From Verrucomicrobiales bacterium (GTDB taxonomy: Bacteria > Verrucomicrobiota > Verrucomicrobiia > Limisphaerales > UBA11320), in the NCBI GenBank assembly GCA_016793885.1, contig JAEUHE010000233.1:1-64000 (forward strand): a stretch of DNA of 64,000 bases, written 5' to 3'. Of this stretch, positions 50,926 through 60,319 are shown piece after piece (the first letter of the stretch is position 1; each line of letters starts with the position of its first letter). Below the pieces are notes generated by a model, which made no database searches, was not told where the DNA came from, and was given only the letters and a program-made list of their open reading frames with translations. Position numbers and translations under genes: made by a program.

Positions 50926-51995
50926 AGTCCTGCGATTGCATCACTTCAGGATTCCGCGTGCGGCGACGCCTGAGTCGTGTTCTGCGATTCAAGTGCGCCG
51001 TCTTCCTCCTCTTCTTTGCTTCAGCCAGACCTATGCACGCGCAACTTCCTATGATCCCAGATCCTACCTATTACACCTTGGCTATCCCGGCAACTGCGGA
51101 GACGAGTAAGAACCGTGCGACCACGAAGGTACCCTTCGGAACTTTCTGGTCGGGGTGTCGCTATCAACAGGTCTTTAACGCTTCTCACTTTTCGAAACTG
51201 CCCCCCGGCGGGGGATTCATGTTTCGCCTCTATTTCCGCCCAGGGTGTGGTGGTACTCAGGGAACTTTCATGACCAATACGGTAGTTCGGATGTGTACTA
51301 CCGCCCGCGCTGCCGGCCAACTCAGCCCGGTCTTCGATGAAAACCTGGGGGCTGATGTTCTGACCGTCGCGACCGTTCCGCTGAGCGCCGCTAACGGATA
51401 TTTACCGATAGAACGATGTGTTCCTAACCCTCCGCTATCAGATACGCTGGCGTGGTATTTGTTCATGCGCCTGAGGACCCCGTTTCTATATAATCCAGCT
51501 AAGGGTAACTTGTTGCTAGAACTCCTCATTTCGGCACACGTTCCTGAGCTAGACCAAGATTTCGAGAATTCCCCGATACTCCTGGAGCCTTCAGCTGAGA
51601 AGGTGGACGGGATATCATCGATTGCCGCTGGTTCCACCAACGCACTCAGCGCCGAAGTCGTGAACCCTTACGGATTGGTCGCTCAGGTTGTTTTCGCGCC
51701 TTTCCCCACTCTGTCTGTGACTCCCACGGACACGAACTTGGTGCTCAGCTGGCCGAGTCACCCAGAACCGATCCGGCTCCAGCACAAGGATTCATTGGAC
51801 CCATCGGTGGCCTGGAGAGATTACACGGAACCTGGGATTCAGCGTTTCGAGTTAACCTCCCTACTCGAAATCCCCCGGGCCAGTCTGCAAGCTCGCCGGT
51901 ATTTTCGTCTCTATTGGAACAGTCCGCAGGTAGGGCTCCCCGATACCACGGTGGAGGTCGGACCCGAACCAGCTCCCACCCCGGTCATTCCTTGA
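50922..51995 (+). CDS. Secreted hypothetical protein
   Basis: A 357-residue exported protein with an Arg-rich n-region and signal-like CAVFLLFFASARPMHAQ. The remainder is beta-rich with cysteine pairs (FWSGCRYQQ, RPGCGGTQ) and Pro-rich tail; near the C-terminus TPTDTNLVLSWPSHPEPIRLQHK resembles a fibronectin-like segment. Its ATG overlaps the stop of the beta-helix gene by 4 nt, so they are coupled. No family recognised. Confidence 0.6.
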   Translation: MKSCDCITSGFRVRRRLSRVLRFKCAVFLLFFASARPMHAQLPMIPDPTYYTLAIPATAETSKNRATTKVPFGTFWSGCRYQQVFNASHFSKLPPGGGFMFRLYFRPGCGGTQGTFMTNTVVRMCTTARAAGQLSPVFDENLGADVLTVATVPLSAANGYLPIERCVPNPPLSDTLAWYLFMRLRTPFLYNPAKGNLLLELLISAHVPELDQDFENSPILLEPSAEKVDGISSIAAGSTNALSAEVVNPYGLVAQVVFAPFPTLSVTPTDTNLVLSWPSHPEPIRLQHKDSLDPSVAWRDYTEPGIQRFELTSLLEIPRASLQARRYFRLYWNSPQVGLPDTTVEVGPEPAPTPVIP

Positions 51996-52001
51996 TCTCG
52001 C

Positions 52002-53393
52002 ATGTCCCTGATTGATGCACTTCTTTTGGATCCGCCGAGGATTAACATCTGGTTTGCCATGAGAACGGATGGGATAGCCGGAAGCGGCACCCAAGCCGAT
52101 CCATTGAACTGCACGCCTTCGGGTAAGTTTGATGAGTACATGCGCGGTATGGCTGAGAATACGTGCATTCATCTTGGTCCCGGAGTGTTTGTTACTCTGG
52201 GGTACTACACGGGCATCCCTTCAAATACCTCCTGGCAGGCCAAGAAGGGAATGCGCATCGTCGGGTCAGGAATCGATGTCACGACCATCCAGCTGGTCAA
52301 CAACACAGGCTCTAAACAGATCTACGCAGTTGGACATGCACTGTCTGCGAGCACTGTAGACAACTTTGAGATTTGCGACTTAACGATCGACTGCAACCTA
52401 CCAGGGGTCGGCACTTCAAGTGCGGCAGGCGCCGTACGCATAATGGGTAGCCATTCACGCGCCTCGCGCATCAAAGTTAAGAATTGGGGAAATAAAGGGG
52501 GGACCGGAGCAACACATTCCTTTGCCATAGCCATGCTGACAGGGGACGGAACGATTACCCCGACCATCACCAATTCCGGAATTCAAGATTGCATCGCAAT
52601 CACTCCTGGAACGGGACATACCGGTTACATCAGTGTTTTGCACGTCGGGTATCCGGAAAGCGCGTCCGGAACATCGGGGAAGGGCGTCGGCCCGTATATC
52701 CGAAACTGCTACGTCAGTTGCGGTCAAACAACACTTGGAAACACCACCAACGATAAGCTTTTTAGAGGCCTTTCCATGGCTTGGTGCACGGGTGGAATTG
52801 TGGAAGGTAACCGCGTTCAAGACACCTTTTACGGAGGTCCTTACAATATTCTGGGCGCCTTGGACGTCACAGTACGGAACAATGTCTACCGCAATGTGGC
52901 CGTGGGACCTTTGTACAACATTCACACGGCTCTTTCAGATAAAATGGATTTGCTGGTTGAAGGGAACCAAATCTATCTCACCAGATCTGACGTAAATCCC
53001 TTGTCTGATGGCAATGTGTGGACCTATGGGATTTTAATATATAACGACGCCGGTGGAGCCGGCGTCATCCCGTTTCGTAACATCGTTGTCAGACGCAACT
53101 ATATTGGTTACGTGCCAGAAGGAACTTTCGGGAGTCAGCCCGGGTCAGGATGCTTCATCTACGCTGCAAGCAATGCAACTGTTGCGGAGAATTCCTTGGA
53201 TCTTTCTGCTCTCGTTCCGACACCAATGATGAATCGATATTGCACCACCGCGAGGTATTTTGAAAACCGAACGCCTGCCGGCTTGTTGAAACAGGGGGTG
53301 CGGGCTACCGGAGCTGCGACCTATGACTTGGTGTACACGGAACTGGCGACGGATGCGGAGGACGCTCTGATTCTATCGCTCCTGCGGCGCTGA
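52002..53393 (+). CDS. Beta-helix surface/tailspike-like protein, compact paralogue
   Basis: A 463-residue paralogue of the 48220 protein, starting MSLIDALLLDPPRINIW and RTDGIAGSGTQADP. It keeps the beta-helix signatures (IHLGPGVFVTLGYY, MRIVGSGIDVTTIQL, LTIDCNLPG, IMGSHSRASRIKVKNWG) but has none of the FCCH-like insertions. Both proteins end with an acidic [AE]-[ED]-[AE]-L-x-L-x-[FL]-L tail. It starts 6 nt after the preceding stop. Confidence 0.65.
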   Translation: MSLIDALLLDPPRINIWFAMRTDGIAGSGTQADPLNCTPSGKFDEYMRGMAENTCIHLGPGVFVTLGYYTGIPSNTSWQAKKGMRIVGSGIDVTTIQLVNNTGSKQIYAVGHALSASTVDNFEICDLTIDCNLPGVGTSSAAGAVRIMGSHSRASRIKVKNWGNKGGTGATHSFAIAMLTGDGTITPTITNSGIQDCIAITPGTGHTGYISVLHVGYPESASGTSGKGVGPYIRNCYVSCGQTTLGNTTNDKLFRGLSMAWCTGGIVEGNRVQDTFYGGPYNILGALDVTVRNNVYRNVAVGPLYNIHTALSDKMDLLVEGNQIYLTRSDVNPLSDGNVWTYGILIYNDAGGAGVIPFRNIVVRRNYIGYVPEGTFGSQPGSGCFIYAASNATVAENSLDLSALVPTPMMNRYCTTARYFENRTPAGLLKQGVRATGAATYDLVYTELATDAEDALILSLLRR

Positions 53394-53555
53394 GGCCCAC
53401 GGTTCTGGTCTACCAGGTCTTTGCAGTCCCAACCAGGCAGAACCCTAGGGCAGACACTATCAAGGATCGATGGAAGGAACGAATGTCGGACCTCTGTAAC
53501 AGTCAAAAGCTCCATGGAGCGGAATAAATTCTGCAAATACGAACACACACATGCA

Positions 53556-53885
53556 ATGGCTACCACTATCAAAATCATCGCAAACGGGTTTCTAGGGACT
53601 GGTCTTTCACCCGCCGTCTACACGCCTACCGGGACCAAGTCCGCCTTCGTCACGGGAATAACGTTCATGAACACTCACGCCAGCGCACAAGCGGTAACGT
53701 GGTACGTTCTCCCGGGCGGGGTCTCGAGTTCGGAGGCTCGTATCTACTTTAACTCGAGTATCGCCCAGAACGCCGGCGACAAGATCAACGACGTGATCAC
53801 CCTCTCGGGTGCCGACCAACTCGTGGGCACCGCCACCAACACTTCTGCAGTCAGTTTCGCCGTGTATGGCATCGAGCGCGATTAG
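53556..53885 (+). CDS. Small beta-rich protein (phage decoration-like)
   Basis: A 109-residue protein: TIKIIANGFLGTGLSPAVYT start, then FMNTHASAQAVTWYVLPGG and GDKINDVITLSGADQLVGTA. The pattern (xT-x-x-x-[FY]-x-x-x-[VT]-x-x-x...) resembles small virion tail-associated proteins of tailed phages. The frame extends back to 53421, but the MATTIK start is preferred. Confidence 0.55.
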   Translation: MATTIKIIANGFLGTGLSPAVYTPTGTKSAFVTGITFMNTHASAQAVTWYVLPGGVSSSEARIYFNSSIAQNAGDKINDVITLSGADQLVGTATNTSAVSFAVYGIERD

Positions 53886-53933
53886 TTCCTCTCCCGTGTC
53901 GGTAGACTAATTCATTGAATTAAGATCCAAATT

Positions 53934-54248
53934 ATGCCCATTACCTTTAAACTTCTGAAGGCTACCAAAGCGATGACCGCCAATGCAGCGAACGTCATGT
54001 ACTCGGCAGGGCCTACCAACTCAGCCATTATAAGCAATATTCGTTTCTACAACGGCACCGGAGCCTCAACCAATGTGGATTTGACTGTCACGAAGGGTGC
54101 CACCGCTGCGAAGATTGCTCGTGTCGCTGTGCCGAACAATACGGTTACCGTTTTCAACACCGAGATCACCCTGAACAGTAATGAGAAGGTCGAGGCCAAC
54201 ACTGCAGTGACTTTGGATTGTGTGGTCTGCGGTGTGGAGCGGACCTAG
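53934..54248 (+). CDS. Small beta-rich protein, paralogue
   Basis: A 104-residue protein, with the same fold pattern as the previous one (MYSAGPTNSAIISNIRFYN, NVDLTVTKGATAAK, NTEITLNSNEKVEANTAVTL), also ending GVER. The two share the layout of small phage tail proteins. Confidence 0.55.
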   Translation: MPITFKLLKATKAMTANAANVMYSAGPTNSAIISNIRFYNGTGASTNVDLTVTKGATAAKIARVAVPNNTVTVFNTEITLNSNEKVEANTAVTLDCVVCGVERT

Positions 54249-54257
54249 TGGATTCGA

Positions 54258-54476
54258 ATGATCATCGACGAAGCGGAACAATTTGGGATCGCAATCTATT
54301 ACCCGACATCGATTTCCGACCAGATGAAACGCCGCCGATCCGCTGTATCAGGCCTGGTCTCGCGGTCTGAGCTTGCTACCTTCACAATACCCGGTTGGTG
54401 GGAATCCTCACACGTCACCGCGATGGGGATGCAGACCTTGAGCCACGTTCAGCCTCAATACCCTCGTGGCCGTTAA
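54258..54476 (+). CDS. Small hypothetical ORF
   Basis: A 72-codon frame (MIIDEAEQFGIAIYY) starting 9 nt after the previous stop and overlapping the next gene by 11 nt. The close packing favours a real gene, but no features are recognised. Position suggests part of the beta-helix cluster. Confidence 0.4.
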   Translation: MIIDEAEQFGIAIYYPTSISDQMKRRRSAVSGLVSRSELATFTIPGWWESSHVTAMGMQTLSHVQPQYPRGR

Positions 54477-55650
54477 GATTCTATGGTTGAGCGATTGTCC
54501 ACTACTGGCGACCGGCTTTGGCCGCGTCACCCGTGAGCTAACGATCAGGCTAGCGAAGCATCCCGATCTGGAAATCGTTTGCCTCGGTGTAGGCTTCGAC
54601 GGTTGGCCCTATGACCAAGCCCTCTATCCGATCAAGGTCTATCCGTCTCTAGCATCCACCTACGGGGAAGATCACTTTGAGCGGGTGGTGAACGAGTTTC
54701 GCCCCGATGTTGTCATTACGCTTGGGGAAATGTGGATGTTCCAGTGGATGTCGACTCATCCTGTGCGCGGTCAATTTAGGTGGATCGCCTATGTGCCTAT
54801 TGATGGAGCCCCGCTTTACGAGCCCTGGGTACCTCTCATTCAGGGGATCGACGAAGTGGTAACGATGTCCGACTTCGGTCGGTCGGTAATCCAAGCTGGT
54901 GTGCCTTCCAAGCGTATCCATCGGATTTATCATGGCGTGGACACCGAGACGTTCCGCCCTTTGCCCGATAGGGAGCGGCTTCGAGATCACGATCGTTGTC
55001 GTGGCAAGTTTGTTGTGGGATGCGTCGCCCGGAATCAGCCCCGGAAAAACATTCCTGCTTTGGTCAAAGCCTTCGCCCAGCTCAACGAGCTTCATTCTGA
55101 TACCTACCTCTATCTGCATATGAGCCCGTGCGACATCGGGTACGACTTAGTTACTCTTTTGAGGCGTTACCGACTCCAAGACCGAGCTGATGTGTCCACC
55201 CCAGAGTTGTCGCTAAGCTGTGCATTGAATGATTCTGACCTCAATCGCTTGTATAATTTTTTTGATGTCACCGTGCTGGCGAGCAACGGGGAAGGTTTTG
55301 GGCTGCCTATCATTGAAAGCATGGCCGCTGGAGTGCCTGTTGTCGCCACGGACTACAGCGCTTGTTCTGAATTGGTTCGAGGTCGTGGGGAACTCGCGCG
55401 GATCCTCGGCACGCAGACCTTGGGGAACAATTTAATCGAGCATGCCATTGTGGATGTGGATGACTTGGCCCGATGTATTGAAAGACTTTATTTGAATCCC
55501 ACGCTGCTCGAAACCTACGGAAAAGCTGGACGTGAATATGCGTGCAACTTGGCTTGGGAGAAGCTGATCCCACAGTGGCTCGAAGTGATCAGTTTAGCGA
55601 CTGGTTTTAACCTGTCGCTGTCGCATGGACCGGAATCTCGACCAGGCTAA
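54466..55650 (+). CDS. Family 4 (GT-B) glycosyltransferase
   Basis: A 394-residue GT-B enzyme starting at GTG (AVKILWLSDCPLLATGFGRV). The donor-binding signature is GEGFGLPIIESMAAGVPVV (E-G-F-G...E), with the N-terminal GFGRVTREL acceptor loop and mid-region GCVARNQPRKNIP. Predicted to transfer a sugar onto an acceptor, perhaps the neighbouring beta-helix proteins. No other start in frame looks better. Confidence 0.8.
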   Translation: MAVKILWLSDCPLLATGFGRVTRELTIRLAKHPDLEIVCLGVGFDGWPYDQALYPIKVYPSLASTYGEDHFERVVNEFRPDVVITLGEMWMFQWMSTHPVRGQFRWIAYVPIDGAPLYEPWVPLIQGIDEVVTMSDFGRSVIQAGVPSKRIHRIYHGVDTETFRPLPDRERLRDHDRCRGKFVVGCVARNQPRKNIPALVKAFAQLNELHSDTYLYLHMSPCDIGYDLVTLLRRYRLQDRADVSTPELSLSCALNDSDLNRLYNFFDVTVLASNGEGFGLPIIESMAAGVPVVATDYSACSELVRGRGELARILGTQTLGNNLIEHAIVDVDDLARCIERLYLNPTLLETYGKAGREYACNLAWEKLIPQWLEVISLATGFNLSLSHGPESRPG

Positions 55651-55687
55651 TCAAAGCTGTGCGTAGCCCATCGGGAGGGCAGCTCTC

Positions 55688-56782
55688 ATGATCCACTATG
55701 CTGGTAAACCGGGGTTTGGGTTCGGTTGGGGAATGGCCAACCGTTACCTGATTCAGGAACTGTCTCAGCTGGCCGAAGTCGTACCCTTGGATGACACGCA
55801 TCCGCTCTGGACTTGCCAAGACCTACCGGGTGACCTTTTTGTTCCGCTTCAGGACCACGATTTCAATCCTTCTGCGCCCTGCCGAGGAAGGCGGAACTTT
55901 GCTTACACATTCTTCGAGCTGGAGCTGACTGATGCGGCGAAAGACAATGCCAAGCGTTATGATCTCGTTTTCGCTGGATCGTCCTGGTGTCTCGCGCGCA
56001 TGCGGGAGAAGGGAATTCACAACGCCGCCCTGTTGATTCAAGGGATCGATCCTGCGCTCCATTTGCCTGGGACCTCAACCCGCACGGACGAAGAGTTTCT
56101 CATCTTTTCCGGAGGAAAGTTTGAATTCCGCAAGGGACAGGATCTCGTTATCATTGCCTTTCGGGAGTTGCAGGACCGCTACCCGAACATGACACTGGTA
56201 GCATCGTGGTTCAATTTTTGGCCCGACTCACTCCAGAGCATGGCGATGTCGCCCTATCTTCGTTGGGAATGGAGCGGATCGGACTATGAAGACCAGATGA
56301 ATCACTTGCTTGAGATCAACGGCATAAGGCCTGGGCGAGTCAAAGTCTTACCCCTGTTGGCCCCCGAGAAATTGGTGGAGGTCTATCGAGCTACGGATTT
56401 AGGAGTCTTTCCCAACCGTTGCGAGGGGGGGACAAATCTGGTGATGATGGAGTACATGGCATGCGGAAAGCCGGTCATTGCTTCGTACACCAGCGGACAT
56501 CGCGACATCGTAACCGAGAACAATGCCTATCCTCTGGTGGACCTTGAATCGCTCGAGATCTCCGATTCGGACGATAAGTTAGTGGCCCGGTGGGAGGAGC
56601 CTAGGGTTCAAGACATCGTTGCCATGATCGAGCACGCATATCACAATCGACACGCAGCAACAATCCGTGGCGCACGCGCCGCGGCGGACCTTAAGCGGCT
56701 CACCTGGAGGCACACAGCGGATTTCCTCTTTTCTAAGATGAGCCTTGTCCCGCCGGAGCATCCCCTTCTTCTTTTCGTCTAA
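55688..56782 (+). CDS. GT-B glycosyltransferase
   Basis: A 364-residue GT-B glycosyltransferase: YAGKPGFGFGWGMANRYLI start, FSGGKFEFRKGQDLVI, VKVLPLLAPEKLVEVYRATDLGVFPNRCEGG and NLVMMEYMACGKPVIAS (E-x7-E-like). A good ribosome-binding GGGAGGG precedes the ATG at 55688. Not closely similar to the adjacent GT, so the two probably add different sugars. Confidence 0.78.
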   Translation: MIHYAGKPGFGFGWGMANRYLIQELSQLAEVVPLDDTHPLWTCQDLPGDLFVPLQDHDFNPSAPCRGRRNFAYTFFELELTDAAKDNAKRYDLVFAGSSWCLARMREKGIHNAALLIQGIDPALHLPGTSTRTDEEFLIFSGGKFEFRKGQDLVIIAFRELQDRYPNMTLVASWFNFWPDSLQSMAMSPYLRWEWSGSDYEDQMNHLLEINGIRPGRVKVLPLLAPEKLVEVYRATDLGVFPNRCEGGTNLVMMEYMACGKPVIASYTSGHRDIVTENNAYPLVDLESLEISDSDDKLVARWEEPRVQDIVAMIEHAYHNRHAATIRGARAAADLKRLTWRHTADFLFSKMSLVPPEHPLLLFV

Positions 56783-56910
56783 TAAACATCGGGGAGGCGG
56801 GTCATATCCTCGTGGGCAGGTTGAGATATGCGGGTCTATAAACATGAAACCGGGCAACAACCGAGGGCTGAGAGCGCGATGCTTCCCTGGGTGGAACGCA
56901 GAGTAAGTGG

Positions 56911-57465
56911 ATGACTGTGAGCCTGTTTTCCCCCAGTGAAGCGGCGCCGGGCGCCTCGTCGATTGAGGCGATCTTTCATGCTTTGGAGTCCCCCTTGCTC
57001 GCCTACGCGCTGCGGCTGCTAGGGAATGCGGGAGCGGCGGAAGATGTTGTCCAGGAAGCTTTCATGAAACTCCATGCCCAAACCGATCCGGTGCTCCAGC
57101 CCAAGGCTTGGCTGTATCGGACGGTTCACAATCTGGCGCTGAACCATCGACGAAAGTTTGATCGCATCGTCCCGATGGTTTCCGGCACCGACGTCGAGGG
57201 TGGGGGAGCGGATGAACTCAGCGATCCGCGACCCCTTCCCGACGAGGAGATCTCCCGCTGGGAAGGCATTGGTTTGGTGCGCTTAAGCTTGGAGACGCTC
57301 GACGAAGAATCGCGAAACGTGGTTCGGCTGCGCTTTGAGGAGGGGTTGAGTTACAAAGAAATTGGAGAGAAGGCCGGCCTGACTGTCGGGAATGTGGGCT
57401 ATCTGCTGCACCACGCGCTGAAGAAGTTGGCGGGTGAACTCGCCAAGGCCGGATTAGTGCCATGA
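56911..57465 (+). CDS. ECF-type RNA polymerase sigma factor
   Basis: A 184-residue ECF sigma factor. Region 2 is around LLAYALRLLGNAGAAEDVVQEAFMKLH, region 4 is around LDEESRNVVRLRFEEGLSYKEIGEKAGLTVGNVGYLLHHALKKL. It overlaps the following VWA gene by 4 nt (ATGA), and that gene carries an anti-sigma-like N-terminus, an arrangement that suggests a cognate pair. Confidence 0.92.
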   Translation: MTVSLFSPSEAAPGASSIEAIFHALESPLLAYALRLLGNAGAAEDVVQEAFMKLHAQTDPVLQPKAWLYRTVHNLALNHRRKFDRIVPMVSGTDVEGGGADELSDPRPLPDEEISRWEGIGLVRLSLETLDEESRNVVRLRFEEGLSYKEIGEKAGLTVGNVGYLLHHALKKLAGELAKAGLVP

Positions 57466-60275
57466 ACTCGAATTTTGCCAATATGGGATCGGAAGAACTC
57501 GAGGTGCAGATCACTGCGCTGCTGCTGGGAGAGTTGCCCCCGGAGACAGCCGCGGCATTGGAGCAGGTCATTGAGAAAGATCCTCAGCTCCTGCAGCTGC
57601 GGGCGCGTCTGAAAAAGACCCTCGAATTCGTCGAAGCCACCGTGGCTCAGCCTTCGCCATCCACCGAATCTCCCGCTCCGCCGCTTCGTCTTTCCGATGG
57701 ACGCCGCACGCAGTTGCTCGAGCATTTCAAATCCGCACCACCGACCGCAGCCGCCCCGGTTCCCTCTCGACGGCCGGCGATCCGATGGATGGTTCCGATG
57801 GCGGCTGCGGCGGGCCTGATGGGGCTGGCTGGCGCTCTCTTCTGGCGCAGTTGGTCCCCTGATTCACCGGTCAGCCCAACGAATCTGGCCTTGGTTGGCC
57901 GGTTAGAGGAGGATCTACCGACTGCTCCGGCGGAGGACTTCTTGTCGGCCGACTCGAGAGGTGGGGCTCAGGACAAGCAGCGCGGTCTCTCCCGGAATGA
58001 AGGAGACCTTGGTTTGTTTAGAAAGCCGGCGAGCCCGCCGGCTTCCGGTCCCACCGAAAGTTCCGCTCTCCGGGGTGAGGCCATCGAGGAGAAAATCCTC
58101 CCCGAGTCCGTCCTTGCCCAAGTGGGGGCCTCCGTTCCCAGCAGACCAGCTCAGGACCCTTCTTCGCTCGCCCGTCCTTCGCTGGCAAACAGCACTCCCC
58201 CCTCACCCGTGTTGAACTATGACAACTCGCTGGCCGGGGCGGTGGAACTGAATGGGAGGTTCGCCGGGGGCCGGAAAGCGAACGAGTGGCATTTCGATTC
58301 GTTCTACGCCGGTCGTGATCTCGCGATCGATACGGTGTCACGTTTCGGAGCCCAGGAAAACCGAAGCTACTTCTACTCGGAGAAGTCCTTGGACGCGCGC
58401 TCCGAGGTGACCTTGGGAGATGCGGCGGGAGCGGCGGGGGGCAGCATGCTATCGAAGCTCCAGAAAGCAATGGACGGGGATCGGCCCTCCCTCTACGGGC
58501 TGGCCGAGAACCGGCCTTTATCCGTCGGTCAAACTCCACGGGGTGTGGAGAGCGTGAAACAGCTGGCGGATCTCACCGCGGTAGGCGAAACGGTGGACGC
58601 GCAGGGACGTCGGGAAATTCGGCTGTCCCTCAAAAAAAAGGATGAGAGTTCGCCCCCCGTGGCTGGGGTTCCGCTATCCACCTTATCGGACGGGGAAGTA
58701 GCTGCCGCCGACACTAAAGTGGGCGAGCCCTTGGCAGTGGACTCCACAACCCGAGGCCGGTTAGCGGAAACTCGCTTGGGCACCGCAGTGACACCGGAGA
58801 TAGCGGGGAAGCCGATCGAATCAAAGCAGGAGAGACTGACGATTCTGGCGGCGAAAAGCAGCGAGTCTCTGGAGCGAGGCAATCGGGTCACGAACCAGCT
58901 GCGCGTGGCAGGAGCCGCGCCCGTCCCAACCCCGCAGCCCGAAATGGACTCTCGGCAAAGTGCGTTGTCGACCTTCTCGCTGAACGTCACGGATGTTTCC
59001 TTCAAGCTAGCGGCCGCGAGTCTGCAGAACAACGTGCTTCCGGAGGCGGGCAGCATTCGCACCGAAGAGTTCATCAACGCCTTTCAGTATCGCGATCCCG
59101 AGCCGGCGGCCGGACGCGCGGTAAGTTTCAATTGGGAGAGGGCTCGCTATCCCTTTGCTCATGATCGGGACGTATTGAGGCTGGCCATCAAGACCGCGGC
59201 TCAAGGACGCGAGCTGGGTCGCCCGCTCAACCTGGTGCTGCTGCTCGATAATTCGGGATCCATGGAGCGGTCGGATCGAGTGGCGATTCTCCGCAGCATG
59301 CTGGCCCAGCTAGGCCAGCAACTGAAGGCACAGGACCGGGTCAGCGTGATCACCTTTGCCCGAACCCCACAGCTGCGCGTGGATGGCATGTTGGCGACTT
59401 CGACCAACGGTTGGATTCTCGCTCTCGGGGATCCCACTCCGGAAGGTGGGACCAACTTGGAGGAGGCCCTCAGGCTGGCGTATAACACCTGCGCGCGACA
59501 TTTCCTCTCGGGAGGTGTGAACCGGGTTGTTTTGATCACCGACGGAGCGGCGAATCTCGGGGAGATCAACGCGGAGGTCTTGACCAAGGAGGTTTCTGCA
59601 GCGCGCCAGCGTGGAATGGCCTTGGATTGTTTTGGAGTCGGGTGGGAAGAGTTCAACGATGACATGCTCGCCACCCTTTCCCGCCATGGCGACGGACGTT
59701 ATGGGTTTGTGAACTCGGAGGTGGAGGCGACGACGGAATTCTCGGCCCGGCTGGCTGGGTCACTCCGGGTAGCTGCCTCCGACGTCAAAGTCCAGGTGCA
59801 GTTCAATCCTGAGCGGGTGCGGGTGTGGCGACAGATGGGCTATGCTCGGCATCAGTTGACCGCCCAACAGTTCCGGGACAACACGGTGGATGCCGCGGAA
59901 TTGGGCGCTGCCGAGGCCGGACAGGCCCTTTATCTCATCCAGGTGAATGATTCGGGGTCGGGAGCGATCGGGACCGTGCGGGTTCGTTATCGGGTGCCGG
60001 CGTCCGGTCAGTATGTCGAGCAGGAGTGGGAGATGCCTCATGAACGAAACGTGCCCACCCTGGACCGCGGCGCTGCCAGCCTGCGTTTGGCCGCGACCGC
60101 GGGCGCGTTTGCCGAATGGCTGGCGCGCAGTCCCTTTGCGGAGCAGGTGAAGCTAGATCGCCTGCTTTCCTTGAATGCGGACATTCCCTCGCAATGGAAT
60201 CCCGACCCTCGCCCTCAGCAGTTGCAACAAATGCTTCAGCAAGCCCAGGCACTGGCCGGATCGGCCGGGCGATAG
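57462..60275 (+). CDS. YfbK-type VWA protein with anti-sigma-like N-terminus
   Basis: A 937-residue protein: N-terminal anti-sigma-like helices (ITALLLGELPPETAAALEQV, residues about 17-40), one transmembrane segment (WMVPMAAAAGLMGLAGALFW, about 109-128), a long low-complexity linker, then a YfbK-like VWA_N region (STFSLNVTDVSFKLAAAS), the VWA domain with MIDAS DNSGSM near residue 600, and a DUF3520-like tail (RVRVWRQMGYARHQL). Co-transcribed with an ECF sigma factor; the long linker is unusual. Confidence 0.82.
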   Translation: MNSNFANMGSEELEVQITALLLGELPPETAAALEQVIEKDPQLLQLRARLKKTLEFVEATVAQPSPSTESPAPPLRLSDGRRTQLLEHFKSAPPTAAAPVPSRRPAIRWMVPMAAAAGLMGLAGALFWRSWSPDSPVSPTNLALVGRLEEDLPTAPAEDFLSADSRGGAQDKQRGLSRNEGDLGLFRKPASPPASGPTESSALRGEAIEEKILPESVLAQVGASVPSRPAQDPSSLARPSLANSTPPSPVLNYDNSLAGAVELNGRFAGGRKANEWHFDSFYAGRDLAIDTVSRFGAQENRSYFYSEKSLDARSEVTLGDAAGAAGGSMLSKLQKAMDGDRPSLYGLAENRPLSVGQTPRGVESVKQLADLTAVGETVDAQGRREIRLSLKKKDESSPPVAGVPLSTLSDGEVAAADTKVGEPLAVDSTTRGRLAETRLGTAVTPEIAGKPIESKQERLTILAAKSSESLERGNRVTNQLRVAGAAPVPTPQPEMDSRQSALSTFSLNVTDVSFKLAAASLQNNVLPEAGSIRTEEFINAFQYRDPEPAAGRAVSFNWERARYPFAHDRDVLRLAIKTAAQGRELGRPLNLVLLLDNSGSMERSDRVAILRSMLAQLGQQLKAQDRVSVITFARTPQLRVDGMLATSTNGWILALGDPTPEGGTNLEEALRLAYNTCARHFLSGGVNRVVLITDGAANLGEINAEVLTKEVSAARQRGMALDCFGVGWEEFNDDMLATLSRHGDGRYGFVNSEVEATTEFSARLAGSLRVAASDVKVQVQFNPERVRVWRQMGYARHQLTAQQFRDNTVDAAELGAAEAGQALYLIQVNDSGSGAIGTVRVRYRVPASGQYVEQEWEMPHERNVPTLDRGAASLRLAATAGAFAEWLARSPFAEQVKLDRLLSLNADIPSQWNPDPRPQQLQQMLQQAQALAGSAGR

Positions 60276-60319
60276 TTTCGATAGCCCCCATCGAGGGGCC
60301 TTCCCAAAGGTGAATCCCC

